From positions 186,001 through 250,000 of the forward strand of contig NZ_AUUA01000001.1 of the NCBI RefSeq assembly GCF_000439085.1: a stretch of DNA of 64,000 nt, written 5' to 3'. The notes beneath the pieces were generated by a model, which had not been told where the DNA came from, ran no database searches, and was given only the letters and a program-made list of their open reading frames with translations. The position numbers were made by a program, and so were the translations under genes. The DNA is from Leminorella grimontii ATCC 33999 = DSM 5078 (GTDB lineage: Bacteria > Pseudomonadota > Gammaproteobacteria > Enterobacterales > Enterobacteriaceae). Shown here piece after piece: positions 36,907-45,937 of the stretch. Each line of letters opens with the position of its first letter. The stretch's first letter is position 1.

Positions 36907-39900
36907 GTGAATAAAATTTATAGAATTATATGGAATCACTCTCTCGGACAATGGGTTGTCGCTTCAGAATTTAGCCGAGGCAAGAAAAAGTCTGCATTAT
37001 CTGCATTAAAAACCGCGTTGTGCTGTGGCGTTATCGCCGCTTCGCTACCTATCGGGAATGCGTGCGCTGCCGACTACACGTTAACCATCACCAATCAACA
37101 AACGTTCAATACGCCGCTGTTACTCACGGGCATTCCCGCGACGCCCTCTGGTTTACTGATCAATGGTGCGGGCGATGCGACGTTTAACGCGCCTCTAACG
37201 GTATCAACGTCGGGCGCTTCGGCCTATGCAGTGGCCATTGAGGGGCCAAATGCAATTCTGACGATTAATCAAAATGCCTCACAGAGAAATTTGCTGGAAA
37301 CGACGGGGATAGGATCGTTTGGCGTTTCGGTAAAAGACGGCGTTCTTAAGCTTTATAATACCGACGTGGTGACTTCCGGCGGCGGAGCGGTGGGCGTTAG
37401 CGTCAACGCAGGAAAGGCTACTCTGACGGATGTCTCCATTAAAGCTAACTATTCCGGCACCTCCGCCGAGGGTGCGCTTGCGACTAAGGGTCTGTTGGTG
37501 AACAACGGCGGCGAAGCAACGGTGACCGGAGGCGAGATTTCTACCGCGCACTGGTACAGCGACGCAGTAGGGATTGGCGGTTCCGGAGCAACTCAGGCTT
37601 CTCACGTTTCCATTACCGATACCGCAATTTCAACGTCGGGCGCTTCTGCGGCGTCAGGCGTACGCCTTTATGACGGCCTTTCCTCCTTTGAAATGAAGGG
37701 TGGAAGCATAACGACGACCGGCGCCGGCCAGTCGGCGGGCGTCATCAGCGACGTCGCGGGAAATCGGGTCAGCATCGACGGCACGATTATCCGAGTGAGT
37801 GGGGATACTTCTCGAGGCGTTTCCGTGAGCGGAGATGTAACGATTAAAAACGCGGATATTAAAACAACCGGCGCCAGCGGCTATGGCATCTTCTCTGGCA
37901 GCGGTTCGCTTAACGTTAGCAATACGAAAATCGAAACGGGAAAAAACGCCATTATCGGCGGGAAACATAACGCTTCGGCCATTTATATCGGGCCAAACGT
38001 CCAAACAACGCTGGACAACGTAGAGCTTATTACCAACGGTAAAAACTCGCACGGCGTATGGATAAACGGCACGGCTCCCGGCACGGCGAAGACGGTAGTG
38101 ACCAACAGCGAATTCAACATGAAAAACGCGGATTCCTACGGTTTTGCCTTGTTCTATGGCAACGTGGAAGTTTCCGATAGCCAGATTACGATAAACTCAA
38201 CCGGAGGCGGTGGTATTTATGCCACGAACCGTTCTTCGGCCGTGGCGGACAACGTGACCGTTGTCACCAAAGGCGCCTCATCTCACGGCGTTTATGCCAG
38301 CTCAAACTCAAGCGTAAACGTTAAAAATTCCGAGGTAACAACGACAGGAAAAGGCGCGTTTGGCGTTTATGCCTCCACAGCGAGTTCTGCCGTGCTTGAC
38401 GGCGTGGACGTCACCGTAAGCGGAGCCGGCGCGACGGGAAGCCGCGCCGGTGGCGTTGTCGCTAATGGAAGCGGAACAACGGTTTCGACGAAGGGCGGTA
38501 CGATTACGGTAAGCAGCAATAGCGCAGACGGCGTACGGGCCGAGGCCAGCGCTTCCGCCGTGCTGCGCGGGGGCACGGTAAAAGCCACCGGCGACGATAG
38601 CTCTGCGGTTCGTGCAAACGGCGTTGATTCGTCCATTGAGGCCGTTGGCTCGACGTTAGAAACGGCGGGCAGCAACGCGTTCGCCGTTACGGCGATTAAC
38701 GCGGGTCAGGTGAAACTGGATGGCGCTATCGTCAACACGCAGGGCAATTCGGCTCACGGCGCGGCTGTTTTAGGCGACGGCAGCGCCATTGAGGGCCGCA
38801 ATCTGTCAGTTGCGACCTATGGTTCAGATGCCGCAGGCATTTTTATCCACGATGCAAGCCTGAGCGCCGGGAAAGTGAACCTAACGGATTCAGCGGTAAA
38901 CAGCGCTCAGTCTGACGGCGTATTAGTTTCCTCCTCCGTGGGAGATATAACCCTGACGAACGCCAGCGTTAGCGGTAGCGCCAACGCTCTGAACGCCATG
39001 GATAATGCGCTGGTTACGCTGACGGCCAAAGGCTCGACCCTTAAGGGCGACCTTCTGACGTCCACTGACAGTACCGCTAACGTCGATTTAAGCGCTCGTT
39101 CTTTGCTAAACGGCGCGGCGCACGGCGTAACGTCTCTGCGTATGGACGATAGCCTGTGGCAAATGACCGCCGATTCTGACGTTGACAAGTTCGTTATCAA
39201 CAGCGCTTCCGTCGTGTTTAATCCGCCGGCCCCCGGCGCATTTAAAACGCTGAAGATCAATACGCTGTCGGGTAACGGCGGTTCGTTTGTGCTTAATACC
39301 GTGCTCAACGAAGGCGGTATTAATACACAGACCGATAAAGTCCACGTCACCACCGGCGCGAGCGGCGATCACGTACTTATTATTAAAAATGCGGGAGGCA
39401 TGGGCGCGCTTACCGTTGGCGACGGCATCGAAGTTGTTCAAATTGATGGCGCTTCCAGCGTTGGTTTTACGCTGGGCAATACGGTCAGCGCGGGCGCCTA
39501 TGAGTACCTGCTGTATCAGGGGGGCGCCGCCGATGCGGATAACTGGTATTTGCGCTCTTTCTATCAGGCGCCCTCGGTGCCGGATCCAGATGCTGAGCCA
39601 ACGCCAGCGGAAAACGTTATCTATCGCCCCGAGGTTGCGGGCTATGTAGCGGCGCCGTATCTAAACCAGCAGTACGGTTTTGACATCATAGGCACTTACC
39701 ACGAGCGGGTCGGCGACACCGTTATTCGTCGCGGGGACCAAAGCTGGGCCAGGATGGGCGGCCAGCACAGAACGAACGACGCCGATCGCTTTAGCTATAA
39801 AAGCGACAGCTGGTTTGTTCAGTTTGGCCACGACCTGTATCAAGACGTGAGCGCTGAGGGCACTCAGATTAATGCGGGCGTCATGGCGACGCTTGGCTCT

Positions 39901-40536
39901 CAGGATACCGATGCCCAGGATCGCACGCGTTCGCTCGACGCCAGGCTGTCTCGCGATACCGGCTCTGTGGTCAGCGACGGATACAGCCTTGGCGGATACT
40001 ATACCCGCATGGCGCAAGACGGCGGCTATCTCGATCTGGTGGGGCAGGGAACGTTCTATCACAATAAGTATAAAAGCGATCGCGACGCTACGCAGAACGG
40101 CTACGGCATCGTAGCGTCAGCCGAGGTTGGCAAGCCGTTCGCTCTGGGTGGCAATATGTCGCTGGAACCACAGCTTCAGCTGATGTATCAGTATCTGTCA
40201 TTGAAGGATTTTGACGATGACGTTGGCGACGTAGACGGCGTCTCCGCCCATGCTGGGTTAGCCAGAGGCGGCCTGCGTTTAAGTTACGACGCGACGACGG
40301 TCAAGCCCTATGTTCTTATGGACGTCGTGCAGCGCTTGGGGGCAGATACGGCGGTGAACGTCGGCGGTACTAACATAAGCGCTGATCTCACCGACGCCTG
40401 GTGGCAAACCGGCGCGGGCGTGAGCGTTCAACTGGCGGAAGATACTCAGGTGTACGCAGACGCTAAATACCAGCGAGGCTTTGACGGCAATATGGAGGGC
40501 TACGGAGGTCGCCTGGGGATTAAAGTGAGCTTCTGA
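36907..40536 (+). CDS. Type Va autotransporter, probable adhesin
   Basis: 1209 residues. The start MNKIYRIIWNHSLGQWVVASE is an extended signal peptide region (ESPR), followed by a hydrophobic core and cleavage near NACAA (residue 54). The passenger (about 55-900) is a beta-helix of imperfect repeats rich in Thr, Ser, Gly and Val, for example VTTTGKGAFGVYAST and ITTTGAGQSAGVISD. From about 905 (IYRPEVAGYVAAPYLNQQYGF) a pertactin-like junction leads to the C-terminal 12-stranded barrel, ending GIKVSF with terminal Phe. GTG start behind AAGGAG. No protease or lipase motif is visible, so adhesion or aggregation is likely. The long AT-rich upstream region suggests acquisition and silencing. Confidence 0.92.
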   Translation: MNKIYRIIWNHSLGQWVVASEFSRGKKKSALSALKTALCCGVIAASLPIGNACAADYTLTITNQQTFNTPLLLTGIPATPSGLLINGAGDATFNAPLTVSTSGASAYAVAIEGPNAILTINQNASQRNLLETTGIGSFGVSVKDGVLKLYNTDVVTSGGGAVGVSVNAGKATLTDVSIKANYSGTSAEGALATKGLLVNNGGEATVTGGEISTAHWYSDAVGIGGSGATQASHVSITDTAISTSGASAASGVRLYDGLSSFEMKGGSITTTGAGQSAGVISDVAGNRVSIDGTIIRVSGDTSRGVSVSGDVTIKNADIKTTGASGYGIFSGSGSLNVSNTKIETGKNAIIGGKHNASAIYIGPNVQTTLDNVELITNGKNSHGVWINGTAPGTAKTVVTNSEFNMKNADSYGFALFYGNVEVSDSQITINSTGGGGIYATNRSSAVADNVTVVTKGASSHGVYASSNSSVNVKNSEVTTTGKGAFGVYASTASSAVLDGVDVTVSGAGATGSRAGGVVANGSGTTVSTKGGTITVSSNSADGVRAEASASAVLRGGTVKATGDDSSAVRANGVDSSIEAVGSTLETAGSNAFAVTAINAGQVKLDGAIVNTQGNSAHGAAVLGDGSAIEGRNLSVATYGSDAAGIFIHDASLSAGKVNLTDSAVNSAQSDGVLVSSSVGDITLTNASVSGSANALNAMDNALVTLTAKGSTLKGDLLTSTDSTANVDLSARSLLNGAAHGVTSLRMDDSLWQMTADSDVDKFVINSASVVFNPPAPGAFKTLKINTLSGNGGSFVLNTVLNEGGINTQTDKVHVTTGASGDHVLIIKNAGGMGALTVGDGIEVVQIDGASSVGFTLGNTVSAGAYEYLLYQGGAADADNWYLRSFYQAPSVPDPDAEPTPAENVIYRPEVAGYVAAPYLNQQYGFDIIGTYHERVGDTVIRRGDQSWARMGGQHRTNDADRFSYKSDSWFVQFGHDLYQDVSAEGTQINAGVMATLGSQDTDAQDRTRSLDARLSRDTGSVVSDGYSLGGYYTRMAQDGGYLDLVGQGTFYHNKYKSDRDATQNGYGIVASAEVGKPFALGGNMSLEPQLQLMYQYLSLKDFDDDVGDVDGVSAHAGLARGGLRLSYDATTVKPYVLMDVVQRLGADTAVNVGGTNISADLTDAWWQTGAGVSVQLAEDTQVYADAKYQRGFDGNMEGYGGRLGIKVSF

Positions 40537-40554
40537 TTGGCGTTAAACCTAACG

Positions 40555-40588
40555 ACGCCGGGTACGCCATTACGCACCCGGCGTTTTT
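40555..40588 (+). terminator. Terminator after the autotransporter gene
   Basis: ACGCCGGGT / ACCCGGCGT stem with a 12-base loop and TTTTT, 18 bases after the stop. Confidence 0.88.
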
Positions 40589-40700
40589 CATATCGCCTGC
40601 GCATCCGGATAAATACGCCGGCACGATACTCAGGTGACTCTGAGGCGCCGCGCTGTTACTATGACGCCCCTTACTGCGGCAAATATTATGATACGAGTAC

Positions 40701-40955
40701 ATGCACTCTAACGATCCTCTGCACGGCATTACGCTTGAACGTCTGCTTACCGAACTGGTTGAACGACACGGCTGGGCGTTTTTAGCGGACCAGGTAAACA
40801 TCAACTGTTTCAAAAACGACCCTAGCGTCAAATCCAGCCTGAAGTTCCTGCGCCGTACGCCGTGGGCGCGCAAGCAGGTTGAGGAACTTTATCTGTCCCT
40901 GCTCGAAAAGCGCGATGACGATGTTGAGAATCCGTGGGGGAAATGGGGGGAGTAG
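40701..40955 (+). CDS. DUF2132 (VF530-like) protein
   Basis: 84 residues of the VF530/DUF2132 family: [22 protein letters not shown], then [33 protein letters not shown], the family's diagnostic [15 protein letters not shown] block. The Vibrio fischeri structure suggests nucleic-acid binding, but the role is unknown. The ribosome binding site is weak. Acidic C-terminal tail. Confidence 0.9.
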   Translation: MHSNDPLHGITLERLLTELVERHGWAFLADQVNINCFKNDPSVKSSLKFLRRTPWARKQVEELYLSLLEKRDDDVENPWGKWGE

Positions 40956-41132
40956 CCTTTAGCCAGCGTAAGCGGCTAAAACCCATTTTGGCGCTATTTT
41001 ATAAACACGGTTGTTGCTTCTCGGGGGATTGGTAACCCGACTTTCTATATTTGGTATCTCTCTATCAGCGCCCAATCTTTCTTGTTTATGGGGGCTAGGG
41101 GCTTCTCTTCGTTCTCCACGCGTGCCAGAGGA

Positions 41133-41140
41133 CTATACTT
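41133..41140 (+). promoter_or_regulatory. Possible RpoS-type -10 upstream of the SlyB-like gene
   Basis: CTATACTT matches the sigma-S-preferred extended -10 (CTATACT) and has no clear -35 partner. It is 77 bases before the lipoprotein ATG. Stationary-phase or osmotic induction would fit this lipoprotein class. Confidence 0.45.
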
Positions 41141-41216
41141 ATTCTATTCACACCCAATTCGTGTCATGGTTAACGTTTGTTTATGGAATAGATGTCTTGC
41201 ATCTGGAGGGAGAGTA

Positions 41217-41702
41217 ATGATGAGATCGCCACGATTTTTACGTTCCGCTTTAGCCGTCGGCCTTGTTTTATCCATGGCGGGATGCGCTTCTAATATTTCT
41301 TCTGATTCCTATAAAGAAGGGCAGGTCGGGCAGGCGAGTCGGACGCTGGCCGGCGTGATTGTCAGCTCGCGGGTTGTCGACGTCGAGGGCAACAGCAGCG
41401 TAGGCGGGCTGGTGGGCTCAGCCGCGGGCGGCGTTGCTGGTTCCGCCATTGGCGGCGGTTTCAGGGCTAACGCGCTGGGGGCTATCGGCGGCGCTTTGCT
41501 TGGCGGCATGCTCGGCTCTTCGGTGGAAAAAGGCGCGTCCAAGCAGCAGGCGATTGAGTATGTAATCCAGACCGACAGCAACGGGCTTATCACCGTCGCG
41601 CAGGGCACGGATCAGCCGCTGGCCGTTGGGCAGCGCGTGCTGGTAATTGAGGGGAAACAGGCTAGAGTGATCGCCGATACGCGGCCTGACGCGCAGAAAT
41701 AA
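41217..41702 (+). CDS. SlyB-like glycine-zipper outer-membrane lipoprotein
   Basis: 161 residues from the ATG with GGAGGGAG in front. Lipoprotein signal peptide with lipobox MAGC (Cys near 22). Mature part with SYKEGQVGQASRTLAGVIVSSRVVDVEG, a glycine-zipper double helix (about 63-105, GGLVGSAAGGVAGSAIGGGF and GAIGGALLGGMLGS), and a C-terminal beta domain with GQRVLVIEGKQARVI. This is the SlyB/PcpR architecture; whether it is the slyB orthologue or a paralogue cannot be told here. Confidence 0.88.
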   Translation: MMRSPRFLRSALAVGLVLSMAGCASNISSDSYKEGQVGQASRTLAGVIVSSRVVDVEGNSSVGGLVGSAAGGVAGSAIGGGFRANALGAIGGALLGGMLGSSVEKGASKQQAIEYVIQTDSNGLITVAQGTDQPLAVGQRVLVIEGKQARVIADTRPDAQK

Positions 41703-41722
41703 TCGATGACCTGTCTTCATAG

Positions 41723-41755
41723 GCGGCTTTTACCGTTTGGAAAAGCCGCTTTTTT
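41723..41755 (+). terminator. Terminator of the SlyB-like gene
   Basis: GCGGCTTTT / AAAAGCCGC stem with a 9-base loop and six T. It ends 9 bases before the ybhK stop on the other strand. Confidence 0.9.
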
Positions 41756-41763
41756 ATTCGTTT

Positions 41764-42675
41764 TTAGTCGCTAAACTTTTCCAGCATACGCTCCAGCGCG
41801 TTGCGCAGCATATCGCGATCGTGGCGATAGGGGATGTCTTCCGCCTCCAGCGACTGCTGGACGATCGCCTTATCGGTGATATCCATAGTTGGAGTATGCG
41901 GCCCGACGATGATGCCGTCTATTTTTCGCCCGCCGAGCGTTTGTTCGATAAAGCTCATCTTCTGCTTGAGGTTGAGCGACGCAGCGGCCGGGCTTAGCTC
42001 TTTCGCCAGATTGCCGATGTAGACGATTTTTGCCTTGCTGTGACGCAGCGCATCGGCCAAATCGGCCAACAGCAAGGGGGGAAGCAGGCTGGCCATAAAG
42101 CTGCCTGGGCCAATCAGGATAAGCTCGGCTTTGCTAACGGCGATGATGGCTTCCAGAGTCGCGCTCACCGCTGGCTCAAGCCACAGCCTTTCCGGCATTT
42201 GGTGAAGGCCATCAACGCTGACCTCGCCGTAGACCACGTTGCCTTCGACGTCCTTGGCCGCCAGATCGACCGGGTGCTCCGACATGGGAATGATGTAGGC
42301 GTCGACCTTGAGCAGATTGCGGATAAGATTAATGGCGTCCAGAGGTCTGACGCTCAGGTTGTCCAGCGCTTTGAGCATCAGATTGCCCAGGTTATGCCCG
42401 GCCAGTTCGCCGCTGCCCGAGAAGCGATATTCAAACATGGCGGATGCGATGCTCGGTTCGGTAATGAGCTGATTAAGGCAGTTGCGCGTATCGCCCCAGG
42501 CGATGCCGCCTTCAGACTTTCGGATCCGTCCGGTAGAACCGCCGTTATCGGTTGTCGTCACGATGCCGGTAAGTCTGGAGCCTAGAGATGAAAGCGCCGA
42601 CATAACGCGGCCAAGGCCGTGTCCTCCGCCAAGGGCGACAACGTGCTCCAGAGAGCCTAACGTGCGGTTACGCAT
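41764..42675 (-). CDS. ybhK: YvcK/CofD-like protein YbhK
   Basis: 303 residues from the ATG giving [24 protein letters not shown], as in E. coli YbhK. CofD-like fold with the nucleotide-binding GGGHGLG and [14 protein letters not shown]. The family (YvcK in Bacillus) binds UDP-sugars and is needed for cell-wall homeostasis on gluconeogenic carbon sources. Divergent from moaA as in E. coli. Confidence 0.95.
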   Translation of the reverse strand: MRNRTLGSLEHVVALGGGHGLGRVMSALSSLGSRLTGIVTTTDNGGSTGRIRKSEGGIAWGDTRNCLNQLITEPSIASAMFEYRFSGSGELAGHNLGNLMLKALDNLSVRPLDAINLIRNLLKVDAYIIPMSEHPVDLAAKDVEGNVVYGEVSVDGLHQMPERLWLEPAVSATLEAIIAVSKAELILIGPGSFMASLLPPLLLADLADALRHSKAKIVYIGNLAKELSPAAASLNLKQKMSFIEQTLGGRKIDGIIVGPHTPTMDITDKAIVQQSLEAEDIPYRHDRDMLRNALERMLEKFSD

Positions 42676-42835
42676 AAGATTCCTTTTAAAAGCCCGGTTT
42701 CGCGGCATAAGTTACCCGATTTTTTCAAAAAAGGCGAAATCTCCGTTGCGTTGCTTGATGTTTATCAAGCTTGACCTGCGTCAATCACTTGGCGGAGGAT
42801 TTTCAGTATGGTTCTCACAATTGGTAAAGAATAAA

Positions 42836-42859
42836 CGTTATATAAATTATTGCATAACG
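42836..42859. promoter_or_regulatory. ModE site upstream of moaA
   Basis: 24-bp site with outer half sites CGTTATAT and GCATAACG around AAATTATT. It matches the E. coli ModE consensus more closely than the modA site does. It lies about 80 bases before the Moco riboswitch, suited to activation of moa by molybdate-ModE. Confidence 0.85.
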
Positions 42860-42939
42860 ATAATTTGTTCTGGAAAAGGGCTATTTTAGCCGTTAGTATT
42901 AGTGAAATAGGCGGCAACCGTCCGCTTATAAACAAGAAA

Positions 42940-43049
42940 TGAAACTCTGAGCTGCTCCGACCTAAGTCGACTCGATATGGTGCTGCAGCCGTGGCTTTAA
43001 GTCACCAGGGTGTAAGGTAGAAATGCCTGCGCCTCCCGAATTGGAAAGG
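42940..43049 (+). ncRNA. Moco (molybdenum cofactor) riboswitch
   Basis: Leader RNA of moaA with the conserved blocks of the Moco motif: ACTCTGAGCTGCTCCGACC, GGTGCTGCAG, GTGGCTTTAAGTCACC and AGGGTGTAAGGTAGAAATGCC, then CTCCCGAATTGGAAAGG just before the start. The last blocks are almost identical to the E. coli moaA leader as I remember it. Binding of Moco is expected to shut off moaA translation. Borders are approximate. Confidence 0.85.
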
Positions 43050-43055
43050 TGTTTT

Positions 43056-44039
43056 ATGCTATCTCAACTGACCGATGCTTTCGATCGCAAGTTCTATTAT
43101 CTGCGGCTGTCGATTACCGACGTCTGCAACTTCCGCTGTACGTACTGCCTGCCCGACGGCTATAAGCCTCATGACAACACGCGCTTCCTGTCTTTGGACG
43201 AGATTCGACGCGTCGGCCGAGCGTTCGCCGAACTCGGTACGGATAAAATCCGGCTAACCGGCGGCGAACCCACCCTGCGCCGCGACTTTGTCGACGTGAT
43301 TGCCGCGCTGCGCGACAACCCGGCTATCCGCCAGCTTGCGGTAACGACCAACGGCTACCGCATGGCCAGAGACGTGGAAAGCTGGAAAGCGGCGGGGCTG
43401 ACCTCCATCAACGTCAGCGTCGACAGTCTGGATGCGCGTCAGTTTCACGCCATCACCGGCCAAGACAAGTTCCGCCAAGTGATGGACGGCATCGACGCCG
43501 GCTTTGCCGCCGGCTTCAAGAAGATCAAAGTCAACACCGTGCTGATGCGCGACGTTAACGACGCCTCGCTGTCAACCTTCCTTGAGTGGATCCGCATACG
43601 GCCGATCCAGCTGCGCTTTATTGAGCTGATGGAAACGGGTGAGGGCTCATCGCTCTTTCGCCAGCATCACGTTTCCGGTGAAGTCATTCGTCGTCAACTG
43701 CTGGCCAGCGGCTGGCAGCAGGCGGAACGCAGCCATAGCGACGGCCCGGCGCAGGTGTTTACCCATCCCGACTACCAGGGAGAAATCGGCCTCATCATGC
43801 CTTATGAGAAAGATTTCTGCCTGAGCTGCAATCGCCTTCGCGTCTCCGCCGTCGGCAACCTTCACCTTTGCCTGTTTGGCGAGCAGGGCATTTCGTTGCG
43901 CGATCTGCTGGCCGACGACGCTCAGCTGGACGATTTAAAAGATCGCATACAGGAAAAACTGCTGATGAAAAAGCAGACCCACTTCCTGCATCAGGGCAAC
44001 AGCGGCATTACGCAAAACCTGTCATTTATCGGCGGCTAA
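43056..44039 (+). CDS. moaA: GTP 3',8-cyclase MoaA
   Basis: Radical-SAM enzyme starting molybdopterin synthesis. 327 residues from the ATG giving [22 protein letters not shown] cluster Cys in CNFRCTYC (about 24-31), C-terminal cluster Cys in [12 protein letters not shown] and LHLCLFG, and GTP-binding [23 protein letters not shown] with an unusually placed GG at the very end. First gene of moaABCDE. Confidence 0.98.
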   Translation: MLSQLTDAFDRKFYYLRLSITDVCNFRCTYCLPDGYKPHDNTRFLSLDEIRRVGRAFAELGTDKIRLTGGEPTLRRDFVDVIAALRDNPAIRQLAVTTNGYRMARDVESWKAAGLTSINVSVDSLDARQFHAITGQDKFRQVMDGIDAGFAAGFKKIKVNTVLMRDVNDASLSTFLEWIRIRPIQLRFIELMETGEGSSLFRQHHVSGEVIRRQLLASGWQQAERSHSDGPAQVFTHPDYQGEIGLIMPYEKDFCLSCNRLRVSAVGNLHLCLFGEQGISLRDLLADDAQLDDLKDRIQEKLLMKKQTHFLHQGNSGITQNLSFIGG

Positions 44040-44101
44040 ACGCCGACGGGCGGGCCGCATTCTCGGCCCGAACTGCGATACAAGAACGATAAGGAGTCTT
44101 T

Positions 44102-44617
44102 ATGGGACACGCAGCCAGCGAATTTATTCCGGTTTCTCTTGCGGTACTGACCGTTTCCGACTCTCGTGGAGAGGCTGAGGATACCTCCGGCCACTATCTG
44201 GTTGAAGCGGCGCAGAGCGCCGGGCACAAGGTTGCCGACAAGCGCATTGTCAAAGACGATATTTACCAGATCCGCGCCGTGGTGTCGGCCTGGATTGCCG
44301 ATGAGAACGTTCAGGCGGTGGTGATTACCGGCGGCACCGGCTTTACCGCGCGTGATAATACGCCAGAAGCGCTTCTGCCGCTGTTCGACCGCGAAGTGGA
44401 AGGGTTTGGCGAACTGTTTCGCATGCTCTCCTATGAAGACATCGGCACCTCGACCATCCAGTCGCGGGCCGTAGCCGGCATCGCCAATCAGACGATCGTT
44501 TTCGCCGTACCCGGTTCGACCAACGCCTGCCGCATGGCCTGGGAACGCATCATCGTTGAACAGCTGGACGCGCGCCATCGCCCCTGTAACTTCCTTCCCC
44601 ATCTGCGTAAAAAATAG
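44102..44617 (+). CDS. moaB: Molybdenum cofactor biosynthesis protein B
   Basis: MogA/MoaB-fold protein, 171 residues, thought to act in molybdopterin adenylylation. Conserved [31 protein letters not shown] and the closing [22 protein letters not shown] precedes the ATG. 62 bases after moaA. Confidence 0.96.
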   Translation: MGHAASEFIPVSLAVLTVSDSRGEAEDTSGHYLVEAAQSAGHKVADKRIVKDDIYQIRAVVSAWIADENVQAVVITGGTGFTARDNTPEALLPLFDREVEGFGELFRMLSYEDIGTSTIQSRAVAGIANQTIVFAVPGSTNACRMAWERIIVEQLDARHRPCNFLPHLRKK

Positions 44618-44631
44618 AGACGAACCTGCCC

Positions 44632-45114
44632 ATGTCACAGTTAACCCACATCAATGCCGCCGGTGAAGCCCACATGGTCGACGTATCGGCGAAAACGGAA
44701 ACCGTTAGAGAGGCGCGCGCCGAGGCGTTTGTCACTATGCTGCCGCAGACGCTGGCGATGATCGTTGAAGGCAGCCACCACAAAGGGGACGTCTTCGCCA
44801 CCGCGCGCATCGCCGGCATTCAGGCCGCCAAGCGCACCTGGGAGCTTATTCCGCTGTGCCATCCCTTGCTTTTGAGCAAAGTGGAAGTCCAGCTGGAGGC
44901 GCAGCCGGAGCATAGCCGGGTTCGCGTTGAGTCCTGCTGCCGCCTTACGGGAAAAACCGGCGTTGAAATGGAGGCGCTGACCGCCGCATCCGTAGCGGCG
45001 CTGACCATCTACGACATGTGCAAGGCGGTACAGAAAGATATGGTTATCGGCCCCGTCAGGCTGTTGGCCAAAAGCGGCGGGAAGTCCGGCGACTTTCGCG
45101 CCGACGACATTTAA
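44632..45114 (+). CDS. moaC: Cyclic pyranopterin monophosphate synthase MoaC
   Basis: Converts the MoaA product to cyclic pyranopterin monophosphate. 160 residues with the active-site [39 protein letters not shown] and [12 protein letters not shown] (catalytic Lys). Confidence 0.98.
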   Translation: MSQLTHINAAGEAHMVDVSAKTETVREARAEAFVTMLPQTLAMIVEGSHHKGDVFATARIAGIQAAKRTWELIPLCHPLLLSKVEVQLEAQPEHSRVRVESCCRLTGKTGVEMEALTAASVAALTIYDMCKAVQKDMVIGPVRLLAKSGGKSGDFRADDI

Positions 45115-45128
45115 GGAACGGATACGTC

Positions 45129-45374
45129 ATGATTAACGTAGTTTTTTTTGCTCAGGTCAGAGAGCTGGTTGGCACCGATACGCTGTCGCTGCCTGCGGAA
45201 TATGCGACGGTTGAGGCGCTGCGTCAGGCGCTCTGCCAACGAGGCAACCGGTGGCCGCTGGCCCTGGAGCCGGGTAAGCTTTTGATGGCGGTCAATCAGA
45301 CGCTGGTTACCGCCGATCATCCGCTAAAGGACGGTGACGAAGTCGCGTTCTTCCCGCCGGTCACCGGGGGTTAA
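45129..45374 (+). CDS. moaD: Molybdopterin synthase sulfur carrier subunit MoaD
   Basis: Ubiquitin-like sulphur carrier, 81 residues, ending in the required PPVTGG whose terminal Gly is thiocarboxylated. Start at the ATG giving MINVVFFAQVREL. Ends one base before the moaE ATG. Confidence 0.96.
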   Translation: MINVVFFAQVRELVGTDTLSLPAEYATVEALRQALCQRGNRWPLALEPGKLLMAVNQTLVTADHPLKDGDEVAFFPPVTGG

Positions 45375-45375
45375 T

Positions 45376-45834
45376 ATGACGGACAGCAACACCCGTATCG
45401 TTGTAGGCGCCGCGCCGTTCTCCGTCGGCGAAGAGTACCAGTGGCTGTCTCAGTGCGATGACGACGGCGCGGTGGTCACCTTTACCGGCAAAGTGCGCAA
45501 TCACAATCTGGGTGACAGCGTTAGCGCGTTAACGCTGGAGCACTATCCGGGGATGACCGAGAAGTCGCTGGCGGAAATCGTTGTTGCCGCCCGTGAACGC
45601 TGGCCCTTACAGCGCGTGAGCGTAAACCACCGCGTCGGCGAGCTGTTTCCCGGCGATGAGATCGTCTTTGTCGGCGTGACCAGCGCCCACCGTGGCTCAG
45701 CGTTCGACGCCGCCGAGTTCATCATGGACTACCTGAAGACCAAAGCGCCGTTTTGGAAGCGAGAAGCGACGCAGGAAGGCGACCGCTGGGTCGAGTCTCG
45801 CGACAGCGACCGTGAAGCGGCGGAGCGCTGGTAG
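45376..45834 (+). CDS. moaE: Molybdopterin synthase catalytic subunit MoaE
   Basis: Partner of MoaD that inserts two sulphurs into the pterin, 152 residues. FTGKVRNHNLGDSVSALTLEHYPGM, HRVGELFPGDEIVFVGV, HRGSAFDAAEFIMDYLKTKAPFWK with the active-site Lys residues. The start adjoins moaD (TAATATG). Confidence 0.97.
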   Translation: MTDSNTRIVVGAAPFSVGEEYQWLSQCDDDGAVVTFTGKVRNHNLGDSVSALTLEHYPGMTEKSLAEIVVAARERWPLQRVSVNHRVGELFPGDEIVFVGVTSAHRGSAFDAAEFIMDYLKTKAPFWKREATQEGDRWVESRDSDREAAERW

Positions 45835-45876
45835 GACGCCAGCGCGCTCAAATATGGCGTAAATACTCAATAGCGC

Positions 45877-45913
45877 GGCATAGAGGTTGTTTAAAACGAA
45901 CGACCCCTATGCC
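45877..45913. terminator. Hairpin between convergent moaE and the EEP-family gene
   Basis: GGCATAGAGG and CCCCTATGCC pair with one mismatch around a 17-base loop. No clear T-run; possible shared end for both transcripts. Confidence 0.4.
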
Positions 45914-45937
45914 GATAGCCTTCACGACGCGAGATGG

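Noticed and set aside
39715-39745. RGD cell-attachment motif in the autotransporter
   Set aside because: The RGD in VIRRGDQSW lies at the start of the barrel domain, where family members have a conserved R-x-GD-like motif, not in the exposed passenger.
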